Below are positions 1 to 7,656 of a stretch of DNA of 48,248 bases, one piece after another (within the stretch, counting starts at the first letter, position 1; each line of letters starts with the position of its first letter). The position numbers and the translations under genes are program-made. Under the pieces are notes generated by a model. That model was given only the letters and a program-made list of their open reading frames with translations, was not told where the DNA came from and ran no database searches. The stretch comes from Candidatus Nitrosopumilus sp. (GTDB taxonomy: Archaea > Thermoproteota > Nitrososphaeria > Nitrososphaerales > Nitrosopumilaceae), in assembly GCA_028351415.1 (NCBI GenBank), contig JAOMJV010000007.1, positions 1 through 48,248 of the forward strand, in the 5' to 3' direction.

Positions 1-2
1 AT

Positions 3-1196
3 TGTGAGGCATATCAAATTACACATGATCCGTTTTATCTTGATATTTTACAAAAAACACTTGACTTTGTTTTACGTGAAATGACTTCTTCTGAAGGTGG
101 TTTCTATTCTGCATATGATGCAGATTCTGAAGGGGTAGAAGGAAAATTTTATGTTTGGAGTAAAAAAGAAATTAAAGAAATTCTTGGAAATGACGCTGAT
201 ATTTTTTGTCTATATTTTGATGTAACTGATGGTGGAAATTGGGAGGGTAATTCTATTTTGTGTAATAATCTTAATGTTTCTACGATTGCATTTAACTTTG
301 GAATTTCAGAACAAAAAGTACTTGAAATTATAAATTCATGTTCTAAAAAATTATTGGAAGTACGTTCAAAAAGAATTTCACCTAGTTTGGATGATAAAGT
401 TTTAGTTTCATGGAATTCATTAATGATAACTGCTTTTGCAAAAGGTTATCGTGTTACAAATGATATTCGATATTTAAATGCCGCTAAAAATTGTATTTCA
501 TTTATTGAAAAAAATCTTTTTGTTGATGGTAATTTATTGAGAACTTACAAAAATAATACTGCAAAAATTAATGGTTACCTTGAGGATTATTCCTATTTTG
601 CTAATGCGTTATTGGATGTATTTGAAATTGAACCTAATTCTAAATACCTTGAACTTGCATTGAAGCTAGGTCATCATTTAATTGATCATTTCTGGGATTC
701 AGAAAACAATAGTTTCTTTATGACTTCTGATGATCATGAAAAATTAATTATTCGTCCAAAGAGTAATTATGATTTATCTCTACCTTCTGGAAATTCTGTT
801 TCATCTTTTGTTATGCTAAGATTATATCATTTGTCTCAAGAACAACCTTTCCTTGATATTTCAATGAAAGTCATGGAATCACAGGCACAAACTGCTGCTG
901 AAAACCCATTTGGATTTGGATATTTACTAAATACCATTTCTTTGTATTTGGAAAAACCTACTGAGATTACTATTATAAATTCTGAAAATTCTGAACTTTG
1001 TAATTCTTTATTTAAAAATTATTTGCCTAATTCTTTTATGATATCTATTCAAAATTCTGATCAATTAAAAACTCTCTCCAAATACCCTTTCTTTGCTGGA
1101 AAATCTTTTGAGAATAAAACATCTATTTTTATCTGCAAAAATTTTACTTGTTCTTTACCATTACATACTTTGGATGAAGTAAATTCAACACTCTAG
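3..1196 (+). CDS. YyaL/SSP411-type protein (thioredoxin-like plus glycan-epimerase-like), C-terminal part only
   Basis: The reading frame is open from the window edge, so the 5' end lies outside; the first in-frame Met at 81 is internal. The visible 398 residues match the C-terminal (alpha/alpha)6-barrel half of the YyaL/DUF255/SPATA20 family: a 'GGFYSAYDADSEG' stretch, then 'KFYVWSKKEI', 'DDKVLVSWNSLMI' and 'NGYLEDYSYFANALL'. Family members carry an N-terminal thioredoxin-like domain, which would be upstream. The exact reaction is not established for the family. It ends convergently with the next minus-strand gene, with a 4-base overlap. Family assignment is confident, function is not. Confidence 0.85.
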   Translation, partial: CEAYQITHDPFYLDILQKTLDFVLREMTSSEGGFYSAYDADSEGVEGKFYVWSKKEIKEILGNDADIFCLYFDVTDGGNWEGNSILCNNLNVSTIAFNFGISEQKVLEIINSCSKKLLEVRSKRISPSLDDKVLVSWNSLMITAFAKGYRVTNDIRYLNAAKNCISFIEKNLFVDGNLLRTYKNNTAKINGYLEDYSYFANALLDVFEIEPNSKYLELALKLGHHLIDHFWDSENNSFFMTSDDHEKLIIRPKSNYDLSLPSGNSVSSFVMLRLYHLSQEQPFLDISMKVMESQAQTAAENPFGFGYLLNTISLYLEKPTEITIINSENSELCNSLFKNYLPNSFMISIQNSDQLKTLSKYPFFAGKSFENKTSIFICKNFTCSLPLHTLDEVNSTL

Positions 1197-1513
1197 ATTA
1201 TTTTTAAGTCTACATCTATTATGCTGCCTACTTGCGGTCTATTCATACCGTCATATCTTGATTTTGGCATTGCTATTGTAATTTGTGTTTGTTGATAAGA
1301 TTTAATATTTACAGTTGGTTGTGCTTGTAAAATTGCTTCTAACAATGGCATTACTTGTTCTTTTGTTTCTGAATCTAATTTTTTAGAAACATTTTCTATG
1401 ATCATTTGTTTCTGTGAAATTGGTTCTGTAGATATATTTTCAATTAATGTTAATTGTATTATTTGACCATTATCTACAATTTGTGTAATTTTAAATTCAT
1501 TTATTGCAGACAC
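1193..1513 (-). CDS. hypothetical protein, 106 aa
   Basis: Small soluble protein with an ATG start and no recognisable catalytic motif. It reads as alternating beta strands around a central amphipathic helix (about residues 40-65), with a beta-rich C-terminus ending in 'IIDVDLKII'. No signal peptide or membrane segment is seen. It sits convergent to the YyaL-like gene and just downstream, in its own direction, of a 30-residue membrane peptide. I do not recognise the family; it looks like a lineage-restricted thaumarchaeal protein. Confidence 0.7.
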   Translation of the reverse strand: MSAINEFKITQIVDNGQIIQLTLIENISTEPISQKQMIIENVSKKLDSETKEQVMPLLEAILQAQPTVNIKSYQQTQITIAMPKSRYDGMNRPQVGSIIDVDLKII

Positions 1514-1544
1514 TATTTTATGACGTTCCCCTTATGATTTATCT

Positions 1545-1637
1545 TTAACGAATTGAAAAATATAATGCAATAACTGCAGTCGCTACAGCTGATGTTACTC
1601 CTAGACCAAAAATAATCTTACTACCGTCTATTTTCAT
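1545..1637 (-). CDS. 30-residue single-span membrane peptide
   Basis: ATG start, 31 codons including TAA. The product begins MKIDGSKIIFGLG and continues as an uninterrupted hydrophobic Ala/Val/Ile segment (about residues 8-28) ending in SIR. This is a short charged head followed by one membrane span. It is in the same direction as the 106-residue gene, 31 bases before its start, so the two may be co-transcribed. Short length makes chance possible, but the clean membrane helix supports a real gene. Confidence 0.5.
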   Translation of the reverse strand: MKIDGSKIIFGLGVTSAVATAVIALYFSIR

Positions 1638-1738
1638 GATGTTATTTTTTTATAATTCAAATTAAACTGTACTGATTTTCAAATTAATTTGATTTTAATT
1701 TATTGCCCTATTTTTTTATATTTACGCCTAATTTTACT

Positions 1739-2053
1739 TTAATCTGTTTTTTCTTTATCTGTGCTGCGTATTTTTGTTTCTCCTAAGATTGATTTTTTAA
1801 TAAGGATTGCATTTTTTTTAATTATCTGATTAAATTCATTCATATCTTCTAAACTAGGTGTTTGTTGCTGATTTTGATATGTTTGTAGAAATCCTGAATA
1901 CACACACCCAGTAATTATTCCAAATACTGTATCTGAAATTGATTCTACTTCTGGAAGAAAATTCTCTGCAATTTGTTTATATGATTCAGATTCACTTATG
2001 TAATATTCAATTAGACTATTAACAAATTCTTTATTCTCTTTTGATATTGGCAT
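1739..2053 (-). CDS. hypothetical protein, 104 aa
   Basis: ATG start (MPISKENKEF). Predicted mostly helical and acidic in the first half (EYYISESESYKQIAENF), with a more hydrophobic central stretch (about residues 42-58, 'FGIITGCVYSGFLQ') too short and polar to call a membrane span with confidence. A Lys-rich C-terminus ends in STDKEKTD. No known motif is seen. It is a monocistronic-looking gene between AT-rich gaps. Confidence 0.65.
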   Translation of the reverse strand: MPISKENKEFVNSLIEYYISESESYKQIAENFLPEVESISDTVFGIITGCVYSGFLQTYQNQQQTPSLEDMNEFNQIIKKNAILIKKSILGETKIRSTDKEKTD

Positions 2054-2239
2054 ACCTTTACTTTAATTCTTAGTTTATTTAATTATTTTTTAAAATCATA
2101 AACTTATCTAAATGATGATTTTATTCTGAATTTTGTTAGAATACCTTTCTCCAGAAATAAGAAAATCTTTGAGACAAATTAAGAAACAAACTTTATGTCT
2201 ACAATCTATACGTCACTTAAATAAAATTCAAAAATTAAT

Positions 2240-2368
2240 TTAGTTTGAAGTGGCAACCCCGACAACTAAAATTGATGTCAGTAGTGCATGTTGTAGCAAT
2301 AAATTACTCAATCCACTGTATGCGATGTTCCATATTCTTAATCTTCTATATTCCTTTGTACTAGTCAT
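2240..2368 (-). CDS. 42-residue small membrane protein
   Basis: An ATG-started frame of 43 codons inside an otherwise gene-free stretch (2054-2523). The product has a basic amphipathic N-terminus (MTSTKEYRRLRIW) and a hydrophobic C-terminal half (about residues 16-40, rich in Leu, Ile and Val) ending in ATSN. The Lys/Arg-rich head before a membrane span fits a positive-inside single-pass peptide. The local base composition is less AT-rich than the flanks. Nothing else is seen in this gap. Confidence 0.5.
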   Translation of the reverse strand: MTSTKEYRRLRIWNIAYSGLSNLLLQHALLTSILVVGVATSN

Positions 2369-2523
2369 ACAACACAAAAATATTTTTTAAAAGATATTTT
2401 TGAAGTTAAAATACTGGATAAAAATTTAGTAAACTCTTTTGCTTTGTAATTCTATTTTACTTTGATTTTTAGTGCCTATCTAAAATTGTAATGTAGAAAT
2501 AGGCTCTTATTTTTTATTTCATT

Positions 2524-2655
2524 ATGGACATTAATGAAATACTTACTAGGGAACGAGATTCCTTACGAGATGAAAATATTGAACTGCGAAAACGAATTAA
2601 TGAACTTGAAGTATCTTTGCAAGAAGCCTTGAATTTACTTGAAAAGAACAATTAA
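2524..2655 (+). CDS. 43-residue coiled-coil mini-protein
   Basis: ATG start, 44 codons including TAA. The protein is almost wholly charged heptad sequence: MDINEILTRERDSL, then 'ELRKRINELEVSL' and 'EALNLLEKNN', with Leu/Ile at regular spacing like a short leucine zipper. This suggests a homo- or hetero-oligomeric helical peptide. It precedes the 156-residue gene by 70 bases on the same strand. Function unknown. Confidence 0.6.
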   Translation: MDINEILTRERDSLRDENIELRKRINELEVSLQEALNLLEKNN

Positions 2656-2725
2656 TTTTTTTAATTAAGCACGTGATTCTGAAAATTATCTTTTCGAATA
2701 AACATTTACTAATCAGTATTTCCGT

Positions 2726-3196
2726 ATGTTTTCCTTGGGATTATGGAAATTAGAGTTTGAAGATGGCTATTTTCGAATATATGATTCTAAAAAATTAGTT
2801 GCTGGTTATTTTGATCCTGATTATGGTGATCTTTCTACTGTAAAAGATCCTGAGGATGTTATTTTATCTAAAATAAAAAACCATGATGTAATCTTGGGTG
2901 GTATGTTGATGATCCCTCTTGTCAAATTCAAATTATTTGATACTGATTTGAACACTGTTATTTCTGAAGTAAAACAAAATATTTCTCGTGTATCCGTTCA
3001 TTTGGAAAAATGGGATGCTTTTCTTTCTGAAATACATAACACTCGTCATTTTATTGGAATTTCTCATACTGATCAAGATATGTTGACTATGACTTTCCCT
3101 GTTAAATTTTTAAAACCCACTATTCTTCAAGAGTCTGAGTTGTTATCTGAAATTTATCCTATTTTGAGTTTATTACAGAAATCTGAATTACTATAG
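2726..3196 (+). CDS. hypothetical protein, 156 aa
   Basis: ATG start at MFSLGLWKLEFEDGYFRIYD. The sequence is mixed alpha/beta with no transmembrane segment and no recognised motif. A short hydrophobic patch 'VILGGMLMIPLVKF' sits near residues 54-67. It ends convergently, 15 bases before the minus-strand membrane-anchored protein. It is a full-length intact frame with codon use like its neighbours, so it is likely a real lineage-specific gene of unknown role. Confidence 0.7.
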   Translation: MFSLGLWKLEFEDGYFRIYDSKKLVAGYFDPDYGDLSTVKDPEDVILSKIKNHDVILGGMLMIPLVKFKLFDTDLNTVISEVKQNISRVSVHLEKWDAFLSEIHNTRHFIGISHTDQDMLTMTFPVKFLKPTILQESELLSEIYPILSLLQKSELL

Positions 3197-3211
3197 TTTT
3201 CATATTTTTAT

Positions 3212-3901
3212 TTATGGCATATGTTGTATTTTCCATTCTTTTGCTTTATTGTTACAATCAAACCATTCTATTTCTATTTGATTAGTATCAAATTCTCCTG
3301 ATTCATTTCTAAACTCATCACTACATTGTTTTTGCATTTTTTCATATACTTGTAGTACTTTTTGTGGTGATACTCCCTGCGGCTCTTCGAATTTTTCGCC
3401 ACCTTCATAATATTTTATGCCTACTTTTGCTGTTTGAAATTCAACTAAGCCTAAATTTTGATACTCATACGATTCTTGGAACAGGGCATCTGATCTAATT
3501 TTAGCAGACTCATCTCCCGTTTTTATCCATTGAATAAATTGTAAATCACTTTCTAGTTGAGTTTCAGCTGAAATTTTTAATAATGCTACTGAGCTTTTGA
3601 ATAATTCTGGCGGTGTTAATTCATCATACTTTGATATATTTTTTTTAAAATTGTCTATGTGAATTTCATAAAACTTTAACAATTCTGTTTTTGAAATATC
3701 TCCTTCTACCCATTTTATTTTTTCTGAATAAAATTTTTCTTGAATGTCTGAAATATTATTTTCTATTTGATTTAATTCATTTCCAAATTGCAATCCTTTT
3801 TGTTTTGTAATGTCTACCGAATAATTATATCCTATAATTGAACCAATTATTAAAATGGCGATAGTAATAATACTGATATTTTGAATTTTCTTTTTTTTCA
3901 A
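3212..3901 (-). CDS. membrane-anchored extracytoplasmic helical protein, 229 aa
   Basis: The N-terminus is KKKKIQNISIITIAILIIGS: a Lys-rich head and one hydrophobic span (about residues 8-25) acting as an uncleaved signal anchor. The rest is hydrophilic and mainly helical (about 40-165), then a Cys-containing tail with C191 ('KMQKQCSDEF') and C214 ('EWFDCNNK') that could form a disulphide outside the cell. The start codon overlaps the stop of the upstream 96-residue gene by four bases (ATGA), indicating one operon with translational coupling. Family not recognised. Confidence 0.7.
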   Translation of the reverse strand: MKKKKIQNISIITIAILIIGSIIGYNYSVDITKQKGLQFGNELNQIENNISDIQEKFYSEKIKWVEGDISKTELLKFYEIHIDNFKKNISKYDELTPPELFKSSVALLKISAETQLESDLQFIQWIKTGDESAKIRSDALFQESYEYQNLGLVEFQTAKVGIKYYEGGEKFEEPQGVSPQKVLQVYEKMQKQCSDEFRNESGEFDTNQIEIEWFDCNNKAKEWKIQHMP

Positions 3902-4188
3902 AGATAATCTACATAATTTCCGTTTTCATCTAATTTTAATTCAATGTTGAATTCAGAACCACTAATGAATGAATCATTTCTAGTTGTTCTTACCCTTCCT
4001 ATAACTAACTCGTATGGCCATATTTCGACTACAATTTCTCCTACTGCAACATTTGGTGTTTCTGTAATTGTCATATTTTCACGTTTTACTCCGTGTTTTT
4101 CTAGCATGTGAATTGCGTGATCTAATAGTGGTTCTGGATTGTTATAATTTAATACCCATACTGTTCCTTCATACTCAATTTTTTGCAA
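3898..4188 (-). CDS. hypothetical protein, 96 aa, operon partner of the membrane-anchored protein
   Basis: ATG start (MQKIEYEGTVWVLNY). Small alpha/beta protein without signal or membrane segments. It contains 'EIVVEIWPYELVIGRVRTTRND' in its second half and ends in ENGNYVDYL. It is translationally coupled (4-base ATGA overlap) to the downstream anchored protein, so the two probably function together. No known domain is recognised. Confidence 0.7.
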   Translation of the reverse strand: MQKIEYEGTVWVLNYNNPEPLLDHAIHMLEKHGVKRENMTITETPNVAVGEIVVEIWPYELVIGRVRTTRNDSFISGSEFNIELKLDENGNYVDYL

Positions 4189-4299
4189 TTTGAAACAATC
4201 ATCGTTTCCTCATATAACAATTATTCCCTTATTTTTATTCAGTTTTACCCGTTAACCCTACTCTGGTATTTGAGGCATATTTCAAAATTTTAATTAAAA

Positions 4300-5070
4300 T
4301 TATGCCCATGAAAATATCTTTTTACTTTTATTTTGAATTCCAAAAAACATACCCAAAGTAATTCTATCTACATTTCCTTGGATTTTTGTAATTTCATGAA
4401 GGTAATTTGGATTAATTATTACTAAATCCCCTATTTTGGATTCTACTACATCTACTTCTATATTTTTAGTCAAAATAGAATTATATCCAAATTCTATCTC
4501 TCTGAACTTTTCCAATTTTTTTTCCCATTTCTTTTTATATATTAATAATTTTCCTCCTTTTTCTGTTTCTTGTAAATGTAAAATACATGATAATTGGTTA
4601 TCTATTTTTGATACATTGTATTCTACTCCTTCATACGTTACATTGTCTTTGTGTAGTGGAACCTTCTTTCCTTTTTCATGTCTTCTGATTGTACATGATG
4701 CATAACTCATTCTATTTTCTTTTGTTTCTGATATCTCATGATTTGGATAAACTTTTGAAATTATTAATTTTATTTTATTTATTGGGTCATCTATATTTAG
4801 AAAAATATTTTTAAAAATTATATTTGCTTTTTTTGCATTTTGAAAATATTTTTCTTTTGTTGTTGTATAGTTCATCAAAAAAGGACCTATGTGGTTAAAC
4901 TTTTTTGAATCGTTTTCTATGTTGGTATTATTTATTTTTTTAATTATTTTTTTACAACTTCTTTTTTCATAAAAGTTTTTAATTATTATTGCTGATTTTT
5001 CCCCACTTATTATTTTTTTAATGTCTCTATTACTAATTTCGCTGTTTGTGATTACTATTGAATCCCACAA
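4300..5070 (-). CDS. 2OG-Fe(II) oxygenase superfamily protein, 256 aa
   Basis: The C-terminal half carries the double-stranded beta-helix dioxygenase signature: 'PLHKD' gives the HxD iron ligands H140 and D142, 'NYLHEI' the distal H225, and 'DRITLG' R236 for 2-oxoglutarate. This resembles the prolyl-4-hydroxylase-like branch. The N-terminal about 110 residues are Lys/Asn-rich and unassigned. The start is a TTG placed directly after the stop of the upstream 95-residue gene (TAA|TTG); the next in-frame Met is residue 66, which would cut deep into the protein. The substrate is unknown; the abutting small protein is an obvious candidate. Confidence 0.8.
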   Translation of the reverse strand: MWDSIVITNSEISNRDIKKIISGEKSAIIIKNFYEKRSCKKIIKKINNTNIENDSKKFNHIGPFLMNYTTTKEKYFQNAKKANIIFKNIFLNIDDPINKIKLIISKVYPNHEISETKENRMSYASCTIRRHEKGKKVPLHKDNVTYEGVEYNVSKIDNQLSCILHLQETEKGGKLLIYKKKWEKKLEKFREIEFGYNSILTKNIEVDVVESKIGDLVIINPNYLHEITKIQGNVDRITLGMFFGIQNKSKKIFSWA

Positions 5071-5358
5071 TTAGTATCCTGCTGCCCCTGAATGTGACAC
5101 TTTAGATATTAAACCCCCATCTGATGTTTTTGAACTAATTTCACATTTTAGAAATGAGTCCACAATAACTTTTTGAAGATCATCTATTTCCCAATTAGAT
5201 TTGTTATCTGATAATCCTGGCAAATCTACGTCTGAAATTATTATTTTTACTACGTCTTGATATTCTTCAGAATTTCCATTTTGTCTGTGTGTTACAGTTA
5301 ACTCAAAACTATCTTTAGAAATAACGTTCTTACCGTTACCCCAAATTACATCTGGCAT
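5071..5358 (-). CDS. small protein, 95 aa, coupled to the 2OG-Fe(II) oxygenase
   Basis: ATG start (MPDVIWGNGKNVISKD). Predicted beta-rich N-terminal two-thirds with 'ELTVTHRQNG' and 'VVKIIISDVDLPG', a helix near 'DLQKVIVDSFLKCEIS', and a flexible Gly/Ser/Ala tail 'SHSGAAGY' at the C-terminus. One Cys (C72) is present. Its stop codon abuts the start of the oxygenase with no spacer, so both are made from one transcript. It could be a substrate, chaperone or subunit. No family is recognised. Confidence 0.7.
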   Translation of the reverse strand: MPDVIWGNGKNVISKDSFELTVTHRQNGNSEEYQDVVKIIISDVDLPGLSDNKSNWEIDDLQKVIVDSFLKCEISSKTSDGGLISKVSHSGAAGY

Positions 5359-5532
5359 GTTTTCCCCCTAATGTGGTATTTTTTATTCATTTTAAATTTT
5401 ATTTTCTTTAAACTATTTATTTCAAATTTTATTTTTTCTACTAGTGCTAATGTTTTTTTATTTTTGTTGTTATTTTGAGTTATACTTGGAAATATCGTAA
5501 TCATTTTAGGTACATGACAAATTAAAAAATTA

Positions 5533-5655
5533 ATGACTGAAGATGTCGATAAAGCTTTTTTTGATGTAATTGTTGGATTGAAAGAAATTGACCCTGAAGC
5601 ATATTATAAAATTCTAGAAGAATTGGGATTTGATTCTGAAGATGGTGAGAAATAG
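5533..5655 (+). CDS. 40-residue acidic mini-protein
   Basis: ATG start, 41 codons. The product is acidic and helical: MTEDVDKAFFDVIVGLK, then 'IDPEAYYKILEELGFDSE' and a DGEK tail. It lies in the gap between the oxygenase operon and a downstream coiled-coil gene on the same strand. Codon use is ordinary for the window. No known family is recognised, but the amphipathic helices and clean frame support coding. Confidence 0.55.
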   Translation: MTEDVDKAFFDVIVGLKEIDPEAYYKILEELGFDSEDGEK

Positions 5656-5706
5656 TGTTTTTTTGGGTAGAAAGATCTAAAAAGAACTTTAATAATAAAA
5701 AAAAAA

Positions 5707-5892
5707 TTGATAGAAAAAACTAATCTTACGGGTAAAGCCTCTGGTAAAAAAATCCCTCGATCTTTAAATGATTTATTGAAAGTGGAAAAAGATTTAAAAA
5801 AAATGAATGCAGATCTCAAAAAAGTTATAAAAAAAGTAAAAACACTAGAAAAAGAGAATTTAAAATTATCCGAGAAATTGGATAAAAAATAA
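5707..5892 (+). CDS. Lys-rich coiled-coil protein, 61 aa
   Basis: The frame starts at a TTG after a poly-A run; no in-frame ATG lies near the front, so the start is uncertain. The first about 20 residues are basic and Gly/Ser-containing, and residues 22-61 are a heptad-patterned helix ('LLKVEKDLKKMNADLKKV', 'VKTLEKENLKLSEKLDKK'). It is likely a small DNA- or protein-binding coiled coil. The opposite strand is also open over part of this region, but its translation is low-complexity and I reject it. Confidence 0.55.
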   Translation: MIEKTNLTGKASGKKIPRSLNDLLKVEKDLKKMNADLKKVIKKVKTLEKENLKLSEKLDKK

Positions 5893-5921
5893 TATTTTTT
5901 TAAGATACTGATAATTTGTGC

Positions 5922-6158
5922 CTACTTATCGGTATTAATTACATTTAATGTCATTGTACTTACAACTCTTGAAAGTTTTCTGATTATCGCCACTACTTTC
6001 TCAAACCCTTCTTGATCTTCTGTTTCAATCTCTGCAATTACATCGTATGCTCCAAAAGTCAAATATGCATTATCTATTATCGTCATCTGCTTTAACTGAT
6101 CAACAATGTATTCTTCTGCTCCTAAATCACAATTTAATAAAATGAAACCTTTATGCAT
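5922..6158 (-). CDS. Lrp/AsnC ligand-binding (RAM) domain protein, 78 aa
   Basis: The whole protein is one RAM domain (regulation of amino acid metabolism), the effector-binding alpha/beta fold of Lrp regulators: 'GFILLNCDLGAEEYIVDQL', 'NAYLTFGAYDVIAEIETED' and 'VVSTMTLNVI'. There is no DNA-binding helix-turn-helix. Stand-alone RAM proteins assemble into rings that sense amino acids and modulate partners. A two-domain relative is encoded at 14214-14750. It lies immediately downstream, in its own direction, of the DEAD-box helicase gene and may share its transcript. Confidence 0.85.
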   Translation of the reverse strand: MHKGFILLNCDLGAEEYIVDQLKQMTIIDNAYLTFGAYDVIAEIETEDQEGFEKVVAIIRKLSRVVSTMTLNVINTDK

Positions 6159-6210
6159 TATTTTACCTTGGATTAAGTATAGTAGTTCTTATCTTTAAAT
6201 TTTTGTAATA

Positions 6211-7560
6211 TTACCATCTACTACGTCCACCGTAGCTATTTTTACCGTCGCCATCAGTGTCTTTTCTTTTTGTTCCTCTATCGTCTCTGCTATTTCTACC
6301 ATAGCCGCCGCCACCTCTGCTACCGTAGCTGCTTCTACCGCCGCCACCTCTACCATAGCTGCTTCTACCGCCGCCACCTCTACCATAGCCGCCGCCGCCA
6401 AATCTTCTTGATGATGATTGTCTTTTTAGTGGATCTGGAATTGAAACTTCGATATGCATTTCTTGATTTAGATCTCTTAACGGTACTTTAATTTGACGTT
6501 TAATTATATTCCAATCTCCTATTGATGAATATGATACAAATGTAATTGCTCTACCTTCAGTTCCTGCTCTTGCTGTTCTACCTATTCTATGGAAATATGC
6601 CATTTCCTGATTTGGAACATCGTAGTTAACTACTAGTTCTACTCTTGGCACATCTATTCCTCTTGATGCGACGTCTGTTGCAACCAAAATATCTGCTTTA
6701 CCGTTTCTAAATTTTGCCATTGACTGTTCCCTTCTACTTTGAGACATGTCGCCCTCTATTGCAACTGCGTTGTATTTCTCTTGATGCAAATATTTTGCAA
6801 CATCTCTTGTTCTATATTTTGTTGAACAAAATACAATAATCTGACCTTTTAGTGGTTTAATGAAATCAAGTAAATACTTGAACTTGTCTCTATCTTTAAT
6901 TACTAAAAATGATTGGTCTATTCCTTCTCCACTTAGATCATCTGCATCTAACAAGATTTGTTTTGGATTATGTAGATAATCTTCAGCTAATCTTAAAATT
7001 GCAGTTGGCATTGTTGCTGAGAACAATGACATTACTCTGTCTTCTGGTGACAGGTCTAAAATAAATTGAATGTCGTCTACAAATCCCATGTCTAACATTG
7101 TATCTGCTTCATCCAGTACAATGTGTGTGACGTCCCCTAACTCTATTGAGCCTCTTTTAAGATGGTCTATGAGTCTACCTGGTGTTGCAACAATAATTTC
7201 TACTCCTCTGTGTAGGGCATCTAATTGAATTCCCATTCCTTGTCCTCCGTAAACCGTTGCAGTTTTAATTCCAGTATGTTTTCCCATTTTTCTAATTTCT
7301 GTACTAATCTGTATTGCCAACTCTCTTGTTGGTGCCATGATTAATCCTTGAATTCCTTTTTTTGGTACAATATCATTTAACATTGATAATGCAAATGCTG
7401 CTGTTTTACCTGAACCTGTATGGGCTTGTCCTACAACGTCTCTTTTAGAAAGTAATATTGGAATTACTGCTTCTTGAATTGGAAATGCTTCTTCATAACC
7501 TTGATCAGTAATTCCTCTTAGTACTTCGTCATTTAATCCTAAATCTTTAAATTTTGTCAT
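6211..7560 (-). CDS. DEAD-box RNA helicase with C-terminal RGG/Gly-rich tail
   Basis: ATP-dependent RNA helicase of the DeaD/CsdA type. Motif I AHTGSGKT is at residues 46-53, 'PTREL' near 78, DEAD at 150-153, SAT at 181-183 and 'HRIGRTARAG' in the second RecA domain. From about residue 385 the tail is Gly/Arg/Ser/Tyr-rich with repeated GYGRGGGG/RSSYG units, suited to RNA binding and cold-shock remodelling. I chose the Met of MTKFKDLGL; an in-frame Met 12 residues earlier (7596) would add MLYRHGLREQKK, which is not helicase-like. The tail is encoded by a 30-base tandem repeat. Confidence 0.93.
   Translation of the reverse strand: MTKFKDLGLNDEVLRGITDQGYEEAFPIQEAVIPILLSKRDVVGQAHTGSGKTAAFALSMLNDIVPKKGIQGLIMAPTRELAIQISTEIRKMGKHTGIKTATVYGGQGMGIQLDALHRGVEIIVATPGRLIDHLKRGSIELGDVTHIVLDEADTMLDMGFVDDIQFILDLSPEDRVMSLFSATMPTAILRLAEDYLHNPKQILLDADDLSGEGIDQSFLVIKDRDKFKYLLDFIKPLKGQIIVFCSTKYRTRDVAKYLHQEKYNAVAIEGDMSQSRREQSMAKFRNGKADILVATDVASRGIDVPRVELVVNYDVPNQEMAYFHRIGRTARAGTEGRAITFVSYSSIGDWNIIKRQIKVPLRDLNQEMHIEVSIPDPLKRQSSSRRFGGGGYGRGGGGRSSYGRGGGGRSSYGSRGGGGYGRNSRDDRGTKRKDTDGDGKNSYGGRSRW
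6326..6385. repeat. 30-bp perfect tandem repeat (two copies) in the helicase RGG tail
   Basis: Positions 6326-6355 and 6356-6385 are identical, followed by a degenerate partial third copy. The repeat is in frame (10 codons) and encodes the RGGGGRSSYG unit on the minus strand. Copy number could vary between strains by slippage, changing tail length without breaking the frame. Confidence 0.9.
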
Positions 7561-7656
7561 TTTTTTTTGTTCTCTTAAGCCATGACGATAAAGCATAGTG
7601 GCTATTCGTCATTATTCCGATACCGAAAAAATCATTTCAGGTCTAATAAACGCTTC

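Noticed and set aside
5604-5819. 71-codon open frame on the minus strand across 5604-5819
   Set aside because: Its translation is Phe/Ser/Lys low-complexity and it lies opposite the 40-residue and 61-residue plus-strand frames, which look more protein-like.
6195-6491. Open frames in other phases across the helicase tail (Ala/Val-rich minus frame, His/Tyr-rich plus frame)
   Set aside because: They are by-products of the GC-rich Gly/Arg repeat codons of the helicase.
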